DNA from: an uncultured Eubacteriales bacterium
GTDB taxonomy: Bacteria; Bacillota; Clostridia; Oscillospirales; Acutalibacteraceae
Length of the DNA stretch: 64,000 bases
Assembly (NCBI GenBank): GCA_934457415.1
Contig: CAKSHM010000010.1
Span: 3,578 to 67,577 of the forward strand
Reading direction: 5' to 3'
Shown: piece by piece, positions 50,378 to 59,872 of the stretch
Layout: every line of letters begins with the position of its first letter
How positions within the stretch are numbered: position 1 is the stretch's first letter
The notes under the pieces: generated by a model
The model's input: only the letters and a program-made list of their open reading frames with translations
What the model was told of the DNA's origin: nothing
Databases searched by the model: none
Position numbers and translations under genes: made by a program

Positions 50378-50414
50378 TTTAAATCCTCCTTTTATGTACT
50401 TAAAAAGCCTTATT

Positions 50415-50993
50415 TCAAGCGGTTTTGTCAGCTGCTCCGCCATTGTCATTCCACTTTGTTTGCTGTGCTTCGCCGAATCTTTGATAATGCACTATTTCTC
50501 TTTCTCTTAAAAATTTAAGCGGATCAATAATATCGGGATCGTCTATAAGCCTTAAAAGGTTGTCATAGGTAAGGCGCGCCTTTTGCTCTGCGGCGAGGTC
50601 CTCGTGCAGGTCGGCGATAATGTCGCCCGTGGACTGAATGGAGTTTGCGTCCCAAGGAACGGAAGAGGCGGCTATCGGATAGACTCCTGCGGTGTGGTCG
50701 ACGAAATACTTATCAAAGCCGGACTGCATTATCTGTTCCTTTGTAAGATTTCTTGTCAGCTGATGAACCATGGCGCAAATCATTTCAAGATGGGCAAGCT
50801 CTTCGGTACCTATATCGGTAAGACAGCCCTTAACATCGTCATAAGGCATCGAATAGCGCTGGCTTAAATACCGCATTGAAGCGCCGAGCTCCCCGTCCGG
50901 TCCGCCGTACTGAGTAATAATTATCTGGGCAAGCTTAGGATTGGGATTTTTGATTTTAACGGGATATTGAAGTTTTTTATCATACTGCCACAT
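50415..50993 (-). CDS. cotJC: Spore coat protein CotJC (manganese catalase-like)
   Basis: 192 residues of the manganese-catalase fold. Metal ligands are plausible in ASMRYLSQRYSMPYDDVK, GTEELAHLEMICAMVHQ and LHEDLAAEQKAR. In Bacillus CotJC is part of the inner spore coat. Third gene of cotJABC. Confidence 0.92.
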   Translation of the reverse strand: MWQYDKKLQYPVKIKNPNPKLAQIIITQYGGPDGELGASMRYLSQRYSMPYDDVKGCLTDIGTEELAHLEMICAMVHQLTRNLTKEQIMQSGFDKYFVDHTAGVYPIAASSVPWDANSIQSTGDIIADLHEDLAAEQKARLTYDNLLRLIDDPDIIDPLKFLREREIVHYQRFGEAQQTKWNDNGGAADKTA

Positions 50994-50996
50994 AAA

Positions 50997-51272
50997 TCAG
51001 TTCTCCTCGCTTTCGTTTTCCCAAGGCCACGGTCCGTCGGTCCAAGTCCACACAGGGGTATCTGCCGGAACTTCATTTACGGTTGTAATATAAGGACCGT
51101 ATTTTTGCGTATAAGCCGAAACCGCGGCGTTTCTTGAGTCTCTGAATGTTTTAAGCTTTTTTAAGGCACCCTCGCTGTCAGGGTGGGTGTCAAGAAACAA
51201 AACCATTTCATGTATGGCAAAATCATATTCGTTTATTCTGCGCAGCATAGCTCTTTTTGTAAGGTCTGTCAT
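50997..51272 (-). CDS. cotJB: Spore coat protein CotJB
   Basis: 91 residues with the family stretch FAIHEMVLFLDTHPDSEGAL and the C-terminal WTWTDGPWPWE. It overlaps cotJA by four bases and is followed by cotJC after three. Confidence 0.9.
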   Translation of the reverse strand: MTDLTKRAMLRRINEYDFAIHEMVLFLDTHPDSEGALKKLKTFRDSRNAAVSAYTQKYGPYITTVNEVPADTPVWTWTDGPWPWENESEEN

Positions 51273-51430
51273 TTTGAGTCGCCTCCGCGCAAAAAAGGCT
51301 TGTCGAGATCAGGGAAAATCGTTCCGCGGATATAGCCCTCGGAAATATCATACACCCCGTCGTCGGGCTGCAGGTTGATAAATGCCATTGCAAGAATTTC
51401 ACTGTCATTGCAGATTTTTTCTTTTTCCAT
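51269..51430 (-). CDS. cotJA: Spore coat protein CotJA
   Basis: About 53 residues. AMAFINLQPDDGVYDISEGY then RGTIFPDLDKPF is the CotJA signature. The ATG at 51430 has AAGGAGC just downstream of a T-arm-like hairpin. Confidence 0.85.
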   Translation of the reverse strand: MEKEKICNDSEILAMAFINLQPDDGVYDISEGYIRGTIFPDLDKPFLRGGDSK

Positions 51431-51442
51431 TATAAAGCTCCT

Positions 51443-51719
51443 TAGTGTGACAGGACTCGAACCTGCCACGGTTTTTCTCGCCGCCTTTTAGATTGCGGCT
51501 TTGTGTTCATTTTTGCAAGGCGCCAGCCTTGCTGCAAATTTCTCGCTTCGCCGAAATCAAAATTCGGCGGCAGAAACTTTTAACCTACCGAAACAAAAAA
51601 TTTTGTTATAAGACGAAGCCGACTAAACGCAGGAATACTGCCGTATTTCAAGTTTTGAGGCAATGTATTATGCAAAATTTTGTTTCGTAGGCGTGACAGG
51701 TTCGAGTCCTGTCACACTA
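51443..51719. mobile_element. 277-bp MITE-like element with tRNA-T-arm-like inverted repeats
   Basis: Bounded by inverted 27-base ends: 51443-51469 and 51693-51719 match as reverse complements with one mismatch. Each end is itself a hairpin like a tRNA T arm (GTGACAGG TTCGAGT CCTGTCAC). A second inverted pair lies inside: CCTACCGAAACAAAA (about 51584) and TTTTGTTTCGTAGG (51677-51690). No credible gene in the element or in the next 60 bases. Confidence 0.65.
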
Positions 51720-51789
51720 TATTTATTGAGTTTAAAAATTTAAGAACTCTATAACAGTTTATTCCTATAATTATTTCATGTTAAAAAAA

Positions 51790-51813
51790 GCGCCTGCCAA
51801 ATACGGCAGACGC
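51790..51813 (-). terminator. Terminator of folT
   Basis: GCGCCTGCC pairs with GGCAGACGC (one mismatch), then leftward seven Ts. Confidence 0.85.
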
Positions 51814-51825
51814 ATTAAAAATATT

Positions 51826-52359
51826 TTAAATATAACCCTTAAGCCTTTTTATAACCGGCGGAATAAGCAAGGATATAACGACCGCTGTTATAACTCCGGA
51901 AAGAATTCTTGTAACAAGAACTATCCCGAAAAGGGCTACGGGATATCCGTAAATTTTAGCGTCAATATACATAACCGCTGTGTTTGCCGCCGTAACTATG
52001 AGTGCGCTTATCACCGTGCATAGAATAAGGGGAAAACGCTTGAGGCTTCTTCCTAAAGCAATAAATAAAAGACCGACCGAGAGACCGCGAAGAACTGCGG
52101 GAAGAGTCCAAAGCACGGTAGTGGCAGTAAGCCCGTAGGTTATGAGCTGACCGATAAACGCACCCGTAAACCCTGACGCTGCCGCCCAGAGCGGACCTAT
52201 GCACACGGCGGTGATAATAACGGGAATTGCGTTAAGTGAAATTTTAACCGAGCCGCCCATGGCCGAACTTAAGGTTGTACTTAGATAATCAAGACCGACA
52301 TAGAGCGCTGCCATGACTGCGCAAAAGCAAAGCTTTTTGGAAAAAGTGTTTTTTGACAT
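51826..52359 (-). CDS. folT: Folate ECF transporter S component
   Basis: About 177 residues with six membrane helices, the substrate-binding subunit of an energy-coupling factor transporter. SVKISLNAIPVIITAVCIGP then GFTGAFIGQL is typical of ECF S components. Folate as substrate follows from the THF riboswitch in its 5' region. The ATG at 52359 has GGGAGG. The shared ECF ATPases and T component are not in this window. Confidence 0.85.
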   Translation of the reverse strand: MSKNTFSKKLCFCAVMAALYVGLDYLSTTLSSAMGGSVKISLNAIPVIITAVCIGPLWAAASGFTGAFIGQLITYGLTATTVLWTLPAVLRGLSVGLLFIALGRSLKRFPLILCTVISALIVTAANTAVMYIDAKIYGYPVALFGIVLVTRILSGVITAVVISLLIPPVIKRLKGYI

Positions 52360-52385
52360 AAAAATAACCTCCCTATCATCCCGGT

Positions 52386-52412
52386 GCGGCAGGCTCAAGT
52401 CCTGTCACACTA
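52386..52412 (-). repeat. tRNA T-arm-like sequence 5' of folT
   Basis: GCGGCAGGCTCAAGTCCTGT then CACACTA, a diverged copy of the T-arm-like hairpin, between the riboswitch and the folT ribosome site. Confidence 0.6.
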
Positions 52413-52445
52413 ACCGAAAGATAATAGAAAGGAAAAATAATTCTA

Positions 52446-52566
52446 TTTCTGTCAGCGGGATACGGTATTTTAACCGCAGACCGCTTCAAGCCATACCCGA
52501 GCCGTCTTTCGTTCCGCGGACAACTCCCCGTTCCGCAGACACTTTACGCTAAAATACCTACTCTGA
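52446..52566 (-). promoter_or_regulatory. THF riboswitch
   Basis: On the minus strand: GAGTAGGTATTTTAGCGTAA then AGTGTC, GGGGAGTTGTCC, AACGAAAGAC and CGGTTAAAATACCGTATCCC then GCT. These match the conserved blocks of the tetrahydrofolate riboswitch in order. GGTATTTTA pairs with TAAAATACC, closing the core. The downstream gene is a folate-type transporter, as expected. Confidence 0.85.
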
Positions 52567-52618
52567 AATATATTGGTATTATACATCATAAAAAATTATT
52601 TTGTCAAGTAAATTTTTA

Positions 52619-52647
52619 TTGACTTAAAACTTTAAAGGTGATAGAAT
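52619..52647 (+). promoter_or_regulatory. Promoter of guaB
   Basis: TTGACT (52619-52624), 17 bases, TAGAAT (52642-52647), 43 bases before the start codon. Confidence 0.65.
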
Positions 52648-52689
52648 TATAAAAATATTAAACTTATCATATTAAAAGGAGCTTTGAAA

Positions 52690-54192
52690 ATGGCAGTATT
52701 TATCAACGAACAATCACACACCTTTAACGAATATTTGCTTATCCCGGGGTATTCCTCGAGCAAATGTGTACCTGCGAATGTAACGCTTAAAACTCCCCTT
52801 GTTAAATTCAAAAAGGGCGAAGAGGCTGCCATAACCATGAATATTCCGCTGGTTTCTGCTATCATGCAGTCGGTTTCGGGAGACAGGCTGGCGGTCGCTC
52901 TTGCAACAGAGGGCGGAGTTTCTTTTATTTACGGTTCGCAGTCAATAGAGGACGAAGCGGCAATGGTAAGCCGTGCGAAATCCTATAAGGCAGGCTTTGT
53001 AAAAAGCGATTCAAATATCAGTCCGGAGGATACGCTTAAGGATATTATTTCTTTAAAGGAAAAAACAGGCCATTCAACCGTTGCGGTTACAAAGGACGGC
53101 ACCGATAAGGGCGAGCTTGTGGGAATCGTCACAAGCAGGGATTACAGGGTGAGCAGAATGTCGCCCGAAACAAAGGTAAAGGATTTCATGACTCCTTTTG
53201 ATAAGCTCATAACCGCCAAGGAGGGAACAACCTTAAAGGAAGCAAATGATATTATATGGGACAATAAGCTTAATTCCCTGCCGATAATAGACAGTGACCG
53301 CAGGCTTTGCTATTTTGTTTTCAGAAAGGATTATGACACACATAAACAAAATCCCGATGAGCTTCTTGATAAATCAAAACGGTATGTTGTGGGGGCAGGT
53401 ATAAACACGAGGGATTATGCCAAGAGAGTTCCTGCCCTTGTAAACGCGGGAGCGGACGTGCTTTGTATTGATTCTTCCGAGGGCTATTCCGAGTGGCAGA
53501 AGCTTACAATTGACTGGATAAGGGAGAATTACGGCGATACCGTCAAGGTAGGAGCCGGAAATGTTGTTGACGCCGAGGGCTTTAAGTTTTTAGCCGAGTG
53601 CGGAGCGGACTTTGTGAAGGTCGGCATAGGCGGCGGCTCTATTTGTATCACCCGTGAAACAAAGGGAATAGGCAGAGGTCAGGCGACCGCGCTTATCGAT
53701 GTCTGCAAGGCGCGCGACGAATACTATAAGGAAACCGGAGTTTATGTACCCGTTTGTTCGGACGGCGGAATTGTTTATGACCATCATATAACTCTCGCTC
53801 TCGCTATGGGCGCGGATTTCATAATGCTCGGAAGATATTTCGCAAGGTTTGACGAAAGCCCGACAAATAAGGTCAATATCGGCGGAACATATTATAAGGA
53901 ATACTGGGGCGAGGGCTCTAACAGGGCAAGAAACTGGCAGCGCTATGACCTCGGCGGAGATAAAAAATTAAGCTTTGAAGAGGGCGTTGATTCCTATGTT
54001 CCTTATGCTGGAAGTCTGAAGGATAATGTCGGACTGACTTTAAGCAAGGTTAAATCCACCATGTGCAACTGCGGAGCGCTGAGCATTCCCGAGCTTCAAA
54101 AGAAAGCCAAGCTCACTCTTGTAAGCTCCACAAGCATTGTCGAGGGCGGAGCGCATGATGTTATCCAGAAGGAAAGCACTTCGATAAAATGA
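52690..54192 (+). CDS. guaB: IMP dehydrogenase
   Basis: 500 residues. (beta/alpha)8 barrel with two CBS domains inserted at about 95-215. The catalytic cysteine loop is GIGGGSICITRETKGIGRGQ, with the flap GSLKDNVG. It oxidises IMP to XMP, the first step to GMP. It has a C-terminal extension relative to the compact type. The ATG at 52690 has AAAGGAG; a TTG two codons upstream is open but less likely. maf overlaps by four bases. Confidence 0.94.
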   Translation: MAVFINEQSHTFNEYLLIPGYSSSKCVPANVTLKTPLVKFKKGEEAAITMNIPLVSAIMQSVSGDRLAVALATEGGVSFIYGSQSIEDEAAMVSRAKSYKAGFVKSDSNISPEDTLKDIISLKEKTGHSTVAVTKDGTDKGELVGIVTSRDYRVSRMSPETKVKDFMTPFDKLITAKEGTTLKEANDIIWDNKLNSLPIIDSDRRLCYFVFRKDYDTHKQNPDELLDKSKRYVVGAGINTRDYAKRVPALVNAGADVLCIDSSEGYSEWQKLTIDWIRENYGDTVKVGAGNVVDAEGFKFLAECGADFVKVGIGGGSICITRETKGIGRGQATALIDVCKARDEYYKETGVYVPVCSDGGIVYDHHITLALAMGADFIMLGRYFARFDESPTNKVNIGGTYYKEYWGEGSNRARNWQRYDLGGDKKLSFEEGVDSYVPYAGSLKDNVGLTLSKVKSTMCNCGALSIPELQKKAKLTLVSSTSIVEGGAHDVIQKESTSIK

Positions 54193-54737
54193 GTTTGATT
54201 TTAGCCTCGGCGTCGCCGAGAAGAAAAGAACTTTTAAGGCTTATAACCGATGATTTTACGGTTCTGACAGCAGATGTTGACGAAACCGTTCCTAAAGATA
54301 TTGATATTTTTGAAGCCCCCGTTTACCTTGCTTTAAAAAAAGCAAGGGCGGTTGCCGAAAAAAACAAAAAATCAATTATAATAGGTGCCGATACGGCGGT
54401 TTTCTTAGGAGAAAAAATGCTAGGCAAGCCTGAAAGTGAAGAAAACGCCGAAAAAATGCTCTCTTCCCTTTCCGGAAAAGAGCATTTGGTTATAACCGGT
54501 TGCGCTGTAATAAAGGGAAAAGAAATAAAGACCTTTTCGGTTAAAACCTATGTTAAATTTAAAAGCCTTACAAAAAAGGAAATAAAAGATTATATAGCAA
54601 CAGGCGAGCCTATAGATAAGGCAGGAGCCTACGGAATTCAGGGCAAGGGCGCGCTTTTCGTCGAGAAAATAAACGGCGATTATTATAATGTCGTCGGACT
54701 GCCGGTTGAAAAGCTTAATGCTGTTTTGACCTTTTGA
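54189..54737 (+). CDS. maf: Maf-family nucleotide pyrophosphatase
   Basis: 182 residues. It starts MSLILASASPRRKELLRL, the Maf signature, followed by IIGADTAVFLGEKMLGKP and KAGAYGIQGKGALFVEKING. Hydrolyses non-canonical dTTP/UTP-type nucleotides. Coupled to guaB by ATGA, convergent with the AraC gene (23-base overlap). Confidence 0.93.
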   Translation: MSLILASASPRRKELLRLITDDFTVLTADVDETVPKDIDIFEAPVYLALKKARAVAEKNKKSIIIGADTAVFLGEKMLGKPESEENAEKMLSSLSGKEHLVITGCAVIKGKEIKTFSVKTYVKFKSLTKKEIKDYIATGEPIDKAGAYGIQGKGALFVEKINGDYYNVVGLPVEKLNAVLTF

Positions 54738-55545
54738 AATCCATGGGAGATATTCCGACAGATTTTTTAAAAGCGCGGCTGAAATAAAGGCTGTCTGAAA
54801 ATCCGACCGTAAACGCAATCTGCGAGATATTAAGCTCGCTGTTTTTTATAAGCGATTTGGCGGCTTTTATCCGCTGTTCATTTCTGAAAGCTACCGGAGT
54901 TGTTCCGGTGGCTTTTTTAAAACGCCTTAAAAAATGCGATAAGGACATATTGGCTTTTTTTGCAAGCTCAGAATTAGAAATGTTTTCTGAATAATGCGAA
55001 CTTATAAAGCTTGATATTTTTTCAATTTCGGGGTCGGAGCTTTCTTTTTTCGCCCCCGAATTTTTTAGTCCGATTTCACATATAAGCTCAAAAAGCTTTG
55101 AACAGCAAAGCATATTTGAAAAAGAGTCGTTAAGTCTGAAATTCTTGATCATAAAATCAACGGAATTTGCGAATTCGGGAGATTTGCCGAAATCAAACAC
55201 ACTTTCTTTAAGTCCCGCGGTGCTTAAAATTTTTTCCGTAAGTCTGCCACCGAAATGCACCCAGTATACAACCGATTCAGGAGTCGGTATATACCAGTAT
55301 ACCTGCTTTTCATGCGGTCGGTATAAAAACACCTGACCGCTTTTTAAGCGGAATTTTCCTTCATTGTTTTCAAATTCCGCTTCGCCTGCTTTTATGTAAA
55401 GCAGCTGATAGTCCATTCTGCCTAAAGGTCTTGAATTTAAAAAATTGTATCCCGAAAGGTGTACCTTTCCTGCATTATTGACCGCGAAATCTTCCTTTAC
55501 ATCGACATCATCGTCATAAAAAGCCGCGGAAATAAAATTGGTCAA
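54715..55545 (-). CDS. AraC-family regulator of the lacZ gene
   Basis: About 276 residues. An AraC-binding cupin domain (about 25-140, RMDYQLLYIKAGEAEFENNE) precedes the double HTH (NSELAKKANMSLSHFLRRFK and ISQIAFTVGFSDSLYFSRAF then VGISPMDFK). I start at the TTG at 55545 (AGAGGGTGA upstream): an ATG at 55596 would lie upstream of the promoter TGGACA-17-TATAAT (55595-55567). It probably controls divergent lacZ in response to a sugar. Confidence 0.85.
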   Translation of the reverse strand: MTNFISAAFYDDDVDVKEDFAVNNAGKVHLSGYNFLNSRPLGRMDYQLLYIKAGEAEFENNEGKFRLKSGQVFLYRPHEKQVYWYIPTPESVVYWVHFGGRLTEKILSTAGLKESVFDFGKSPEFANSVDFMIKNFRLNDSFSNMLCCSKLFELICEIGLKNSGAKKESSDPEIEKISSFISSHYSENISNSELAKKANMSLSHFLRRFKKATGTTPVAFRNEQRIKAAKSLIKNSELNISQIAFTVGFSDSLYFSRAFKKSVGISPMDFKRSKQH

Positions 55546-55566
55546 AAAATCACCCTCTTTTAAATT

Positions 55567-55644
55567 ATTATAATTCAATATGAGACTTTTGTCCATAAAA
55601 AAGTTTGATTTTGCATTGAGAATGACATTTTATGATATTATAAT
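55567..55644. promoter_or_regulatory. Divergent promoters between AraC gene and lacZ
   Basis: Minus strand: TGGACA (55595-55590), 17 bases, TATAAT (55572-55567). Plus strand: TTGAGA (55616-55621), 17 bases, TATAAT (55639-55644). The two -35 elements are 20 bases apart, so the AraC protein could control both. Confidence 0.7.
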
Positions 55645-55677
55645 GAAATGGAATATAATTAAAGGAGAAAACTTTTT

Positions 55678-58518
55678 ATGCGCTTTTATGAAGACCCTAT
55701 GAAAACGAGTGAAAACCGACTTAAGCCGCGGAGCTATTATATCCCGAGCGGTATATCAAGGTATATTCTTCTAAACGGAAAATGGAGATTTAAATATTTT
55801 GATGATGAGAGGAATTCAAGCGGCGAAATCAGGGATTTTGATGAAATAACCGTACCGTCCTGCTGGCAGAACATGGGCTATGAAAACCCGAATTATTCAA
55901 ATCTGCGCTATCCTTTTCCCTATGATCCGCCCTATGTTCCCGATAAAAACCCCTGCGCGGTTTATGAAAGGGATTTTGATTTAGAGGACATTTCAGGCAA
56001 GGCTTATTTTATCGCAGAGGGAATTTCCTCAATGGGCGAAATATATGTAAACGGCGATTACATAGGATTTACTCAGGGCAGCCATCTTCCTGCGGAATTC
56101 GATATAACAAAAAGCGTTAATTTGGGCAAAAACACAATTAAAATCAAGGTTTATAAATGGTGCTGCGGAAGCTATCTTGAGGATCAGGACCAGTTCAGGT
56201 GCAACGGAATTTTCAGAGACTGCGCAATAATTTTAAGACCTCATGACCATATTTTCGACCCCTCGGTAAGGACAGAAAACGGAAAAATAATTGTTGATGC
56301 CGAAAAGGAAGCCGAGATTTCGGTTTTTGACGGCGAGGGTAATAAAATTTACGAGGGAAAGGGCGAAAAGGCTGAAATAAATGTTGAAAGCCCTGTTTTC
56401 TGGAATGCCGAAAAGCCTTACAGATATAAGGTTTTGCTTAAAAGGAACGGCGAGGAAATAACCCTTTATACGACCTTCAGAACGATTGAAATATCTTTCG
56501 ATAAAGAGCTTTTAATTAACGGAGTTTCCGTAAAGCTCAGAGGTGTTAACCACCACGATACAAGCGCTTTAAACGGCTGGGCGCAGAGCAATGAGGAGCT
56601 GTTAAAGGATTTAAAGCTTATGAAACAGCTTAATATCAACTGTATCAGAACCTCTCATTATCCGCCGACCCCGTATTTCATTGAAAAATGCGAGGAAATG
56701 GGCTTTTATGTTATCTTGGAAACCGATATCGAAAGCCACGGAACAATAGAAAGACTTCCTAACACCCCCTATCATTTCGATGTAGAGGACAGCGCATGGC
56801 TCTGCACCAAGCCCGAATGGGAAAAAGAGCATGTAGAGCGAATGAAAAGAGCTGTTTCATATTATAAAAACTTCGGCTGTATCATAATGTGGTCTACGGG
56901 CAATGAAAGCGGCCACGGAGCAAATCACGAAAAAATGATTGAATATTTAAGATCGCTTAAGGACGGCAGGCTTATTCACTGCGAGGACGCAAGCCGAAGA
57001 GCGTCGGTAGAAAACAATTATAAAATCGCCGAAAGAGCGGATGTTTTTTCATGGATGTATCCGAGCATTGACGGCATAAAAAAGCAGCTTGAAAACAAGG
57101 AGCTTAATTTGCCGATATTCTTCTGCGAGTACGCACATGCTATGGGAAACGGCCCGGGGGGAGTGGTCGATTATAATGACCTGATAGACGAAAACCCGAA
57201 GCTTATCGGAGGCTGTATCTGGGAATGGGCGGACCATACTGCGCTTAAAAACGGTGTTCCGTGCTACGGCGGCGATTTTGACGGCGAGCTTACCAATGAC
57301 GGCAATTTTTGCTGCGACGGAATGGTTTTCTATGATCGCACCTTAAAGGCAGGAAGCTTAGAGGTTAAAGCGGCATATCAGCCGTTGAAGGCTCAGTTTG
57401 ACGGCAAAGCTTTAAAAATCCGGAACAGGCTTGACTTTACTGACTTAAACGAATATGATTTGTTATTGAATATTTCCGCTGACGGTAAGACTGTATCGGA
57501 AAAGACAATAAAAATCAGCGCAAAGCCCCACGAAACGGTAAGTCTTATCCCTGAAATCCCTGTTCTTAAGGTGACCTTAGGCGCTTTCCTTACGGTATCT
57601 CTTATCAAAGACGGATATGAATACGCTCACGCTCAGTTTGAGCTTAATTGCGAAAAAGAAAAGGAAAGTTCGACCGAAAAGCCTGCAAAGGCAGAGGAAC
57701 TTGATGATAAAATTATCTTTTCGGGATATAATTTCAAATATGAATTTTCCAAGTGTTACGGAAATTTCACAGATATAGAAATTAACGGGGAAAAGCAGAT
57801 CTGCGCTATCCCCGAATTCACCGCTATCCGCGCATATACCGATAACGAGCGCCATTTTGAAAAGCTTTGGTATAATTGGGGCGAAAGCCTTGAGGAGCAG
57901 TTTACAAAAATTTATTCGACAGAATTTAAGGACGGCGTAATTTCTGTTTCGGGCTCGCTTGCGGGCGTTTCGAGAATTCCCTATTTAAGATTTATTCTTA
58001 AAATCACCGTTAATGAAAGGGGAAGAATAAATTATAATTTCAGCGCCGATATAAGAGAAAGCGCGCCGTGGCTGCAGAGGTTCGGTATGGAGCTTAGGCT
58101 GCCTGAAGAGAATAATGAATTTTCATATTTTGCCTACGGACCGATTGAAAGCTACTGCGATTTAAAAGAGGGCGCTAAAATCGGGCTTTATGAAAGCACG
58201 GCACAAAAAGAATATGTAAATTACATAAAGCCTCAGGAGCACGGAAACCATTTTGACTGCCGCGAGCTTAAAATCGGCAAAATGAAAATAGGCTCTGAAA
58301 ACAGCTTTGAAATAAATGTTTCCGAGTTTTCCGTTCATAATCTTATCAAGGCAAAGCATATAAATGAGCTTGAAAAGGACGGCTTTGTTCATTTAAGGAT
58401 TGATTACCGCGACAGCGGAATAGGCTCTGCCTCGTGCGGACCTAAGCTGCCGGACAGGTATATGCTTAATGAGAAAAAATTTGATTTCAATTTTTATATT
58501 GAACCGAAGTTAAACTGA
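55678..58518 (+). CDS. lacZ: GH2 beta-galactosidase
   Basis: 946 residues with the LacZ domain order: sugar-binding jelly roll (about 20-190), Ig-like, TIM barrel (about 275-560) and C-terminal small-chain domains. Acid/base Glu is in WSTGNESGHG and the nucleophile in FFCEYAHAMGNGPGG. No signal peptide, so cytosolic. Galactose released can enter the Leloir pathway through galT in this window. AAAGGAG lies before the ATG, with a good promoter. Confidence 0.92.
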   Translation: MRFYEDPMKTSENRLKPRSYYIPSGISRYILLNGKWRFKYFDDERNSSGEIRDFDEITVPSCWQNMGYENPNYSNLRYPFPYDPPYVPDKNPCAVYERDFDLEDISGKAYFIAEGISSMGEIYVNGDYIGFTQGSHLPAEFDITKSVNLGKNTIKIKVYKWCCGSYLEDQDQFRCNGIFRDCAIILRPHDHIFDPSVRTENGKIIVDAEKEAEISVFDGEGNKIYEGKGEKAEINVESPVFWNAEKPYRYKVLLKRNGEEITLYTTFRTIEISFDKELLINGVSVKLRGVNHHDTSALNGWAQSNEELLKDLKLMKQLNINCIRTSHYPPTPYFIEKCEEMGFYVILETDIESHGTIERLPNTPYHFDVEDSAWLCTKPEWEKEHVERMKRAVSYYKNFGCIIMWSTGNESGHGANHEKMIEYLRSLKDGRLIHCEDASRRASVENNYKIAERADVFSWMYPSIDGIKKQLENKELNLPIFFCEYAHAMGNGPGGVVDYNDLIDENPKLIGGCIWEWADHTALKNGVPCYGGDFDGELTNDGNFCCDGMVFYDRTLKAGSLEVKAAYQPLKAQFDGKALKIRNRLDFTDLNEYDLLLNISADGKTVSEKTIKISAKPHETVSLIPEIPVLKVTLGAFLTVSLIKDGYEYAHAQFELNCEKEKESSTEKPAKAEELDDKIIFSGYNFKYEFSKCYGNFTDIEINGEKQICAIPEFTAIRAYTDNERHFEKLWYNWGESLEEQFTKIYSTEFKDGVISVSGSLAGVSRIPYLRFILKITVNERGRINYNFSADIRESAPWLQRFGMELRLPEENNEFSYFAYGPIESYCDLKEGAKIGLYESTAQKEYVNYIKPQEHGNHFDCRELKIGKMKIGSENSFEINVSEFSVHNLIKAKHINELEKDGFVHLRIDYRDSGIGSASCGPKLPDRYMLNEKKFDFNFYIEPKLN

Positions 58519-58524
58519 AAAAAA

Positions 58525-58601
58525 ACGGGGCTGTCTTAAAACGACAGCCCCGTCAATATCTCCCCTGTGTTCTTGAAAAACCGCTTAATTAAGCGGTTTT
58601 T
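58525..58601. terminator. Paired terminators between lacZ and the antiporter gene
   Basis: ACGGGGCTGTC hairpin (58525-58553), with eight Ts on the minus-strand side, plus the palindrome AAAAACCGCTTAATTAAGCG then GTTTTT (58576-58601), usable in both directions. Confidence 0.8.
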
Positions 58602-58680
58602 GCTTACAAGGTGTTTTTCGCCGCATAAAGTGCGTCTGATGACCGACAGCTTATTTTTCCGAATTCCCCTGATTCGTATG

Positions 58681-59859
58681 TCACTCTCGAATTTTCTTTT
58701 CATTATAGCTTAGCTTTAAAAGCACCGGCGTTATAAGAGCGCATACCACAACTGTCAGCACGATTGCCGGCAAAAGTTTCTCATCGATATATCCCGCACT
58801 CAGTCCTTTTTGCGCAACCATCAGCGCCACCTCGCCTCTTGCTACCATTCCTACTCCGACTCTAAGCGAGTCCTTTCCGTTCATTCGGCAAAGCCTTGCC
58901 GCCGCTCCGCAGCCGATTATCTTTGCCGAAACAGCCGTTACGATAAGGACAAGTGAGAAGAAAAGAACATCTGCGGTGATTTCTCTCAAATTTGTTTTAA
59001 GTCCTATGCTTGCAAAGAAAACGGGGGAAAAGAAAAGATATGACGCAACATTTATCTTCTTTGCGACATATGGCCGCATATCGGTAAGGTTACAGAGTAT
59101 CACACCGGCAAAATATGCGCCCGTGATATCCGCAACCCCGAAAAACTTTTCCGCGCAAAATGCCATAAGCAGGCAGAAAGCAAGCGCCCATATCGCAATT
59201 CTGCGGTGGTGGGAGTGATTGATGGATAGCTTTTTGAAAAGCTTATAAACGATGAAACCGACAGCGCCAGTAAAGACAAAAAACAGGATAATTTTTATAA
59301 CTACCTTAAGAGAGCTTTCATCAGAGCCTCCGAGCCCTGTTAAAATGCTTAATACTACTATTCCCATGATATCGTCTATAATGGCGGCGGATAAAAGAGC
59401 CGTTCCGACTTTGCTTTTAAGCTTTCCCATTTCGTTCAGTGTTTCTACGGTTATACTTACGGAGGTCGCCGCAAAAACAACACCTATAAATGCGGCTTTC
59501 ATCATAGCGGTAAAATCGTATTTATCCGCAAAGAAAAGGAGATATGCCCCTCCGCACATTAAAATCGGCGCTATTACACCCAAAGCGGCAATCAGGCAAG
59601 CGGCAGGACCGGTATGCTTTAATTCCTCAAGGTCGGTATCAATACCGGCTAAAAACATAAGCATTATAACGCCGATTTCCGAAATCTTGATAAGAAAATC
59701 ATTTTGATTGACAAATCCGAGAACGCTCGGTCCCAATATAACGCCTGCTATAAGGGCGCCGACGACCTGCGGAAGATGGACCTTCGCCGTTATAACTCCG
59801 AAAAGCTTTGTAAAGATTAAAATGAGTGCCAAAAACAGTAAAAAATGATATTTTTCCAT
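58681..59859 (-). CDS. CPA2-family cation:proton antiporter (Kef/NapA type)
   Basis: 392 residues, about 11-13 membrane helices, membrane part only (no TrkA-N domain). HLPQVVGALIAGVILGPSVL, then MLMFLAGIDTDLEELK and FFSPVFFASIGLKTNL with MVARGEVALMVAQKG are family blocks. The double-charge region AGIDTD supports electrogenic Na+(K+)/H+ exchange. GGGGAGA precedes the ATG and a T-arm-like hairpin lies directly upstream. Confidence 0.9.
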   Translation of the reverse strand: MEKYHFLLFLALILIFTKLFGVITAKVHLPQVVGALIAGVILGPSVLGFVNQNDFLIKISEIGVIMLMFLAGIDTDLEELKHTGPAACLIAALGVIAPILMCGGAYLLFFADKYDFTAMMKAAFIGVVFAATSVSITVETLNEMGKLKSKVGTALLSAAIIDDIMGIVVLSILTGLGGSDESSLKVVIKIILFFVFTGAVGFIVYKLFKKLSINHSHHRRIAIWALAFCLLMAFCAEKFFGVADITGAYFAGVILCNLTDMRPYVAKKINVASYLFFSPVFFASIGLKTNLREITADVLFFSLVLIVTAVSAKIIGCGAAARLCRMNGKDSLRVGVGMVARGEVALMVAQKGLSAGYIDEKLLPAIVLTVVVCALITPVLLKLSYNEKKIRE

Positions 59860-59872
59860 AGAAATCTCCCCA

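Noticed and set aside
54715..55596. Longer AraC protein starting at the ATG at 55596
   Set aside because: That codon lies upstream of the gene's own TGGACA-17-TATAAT promoter; the TTG at 55545 has a good ribosome site.
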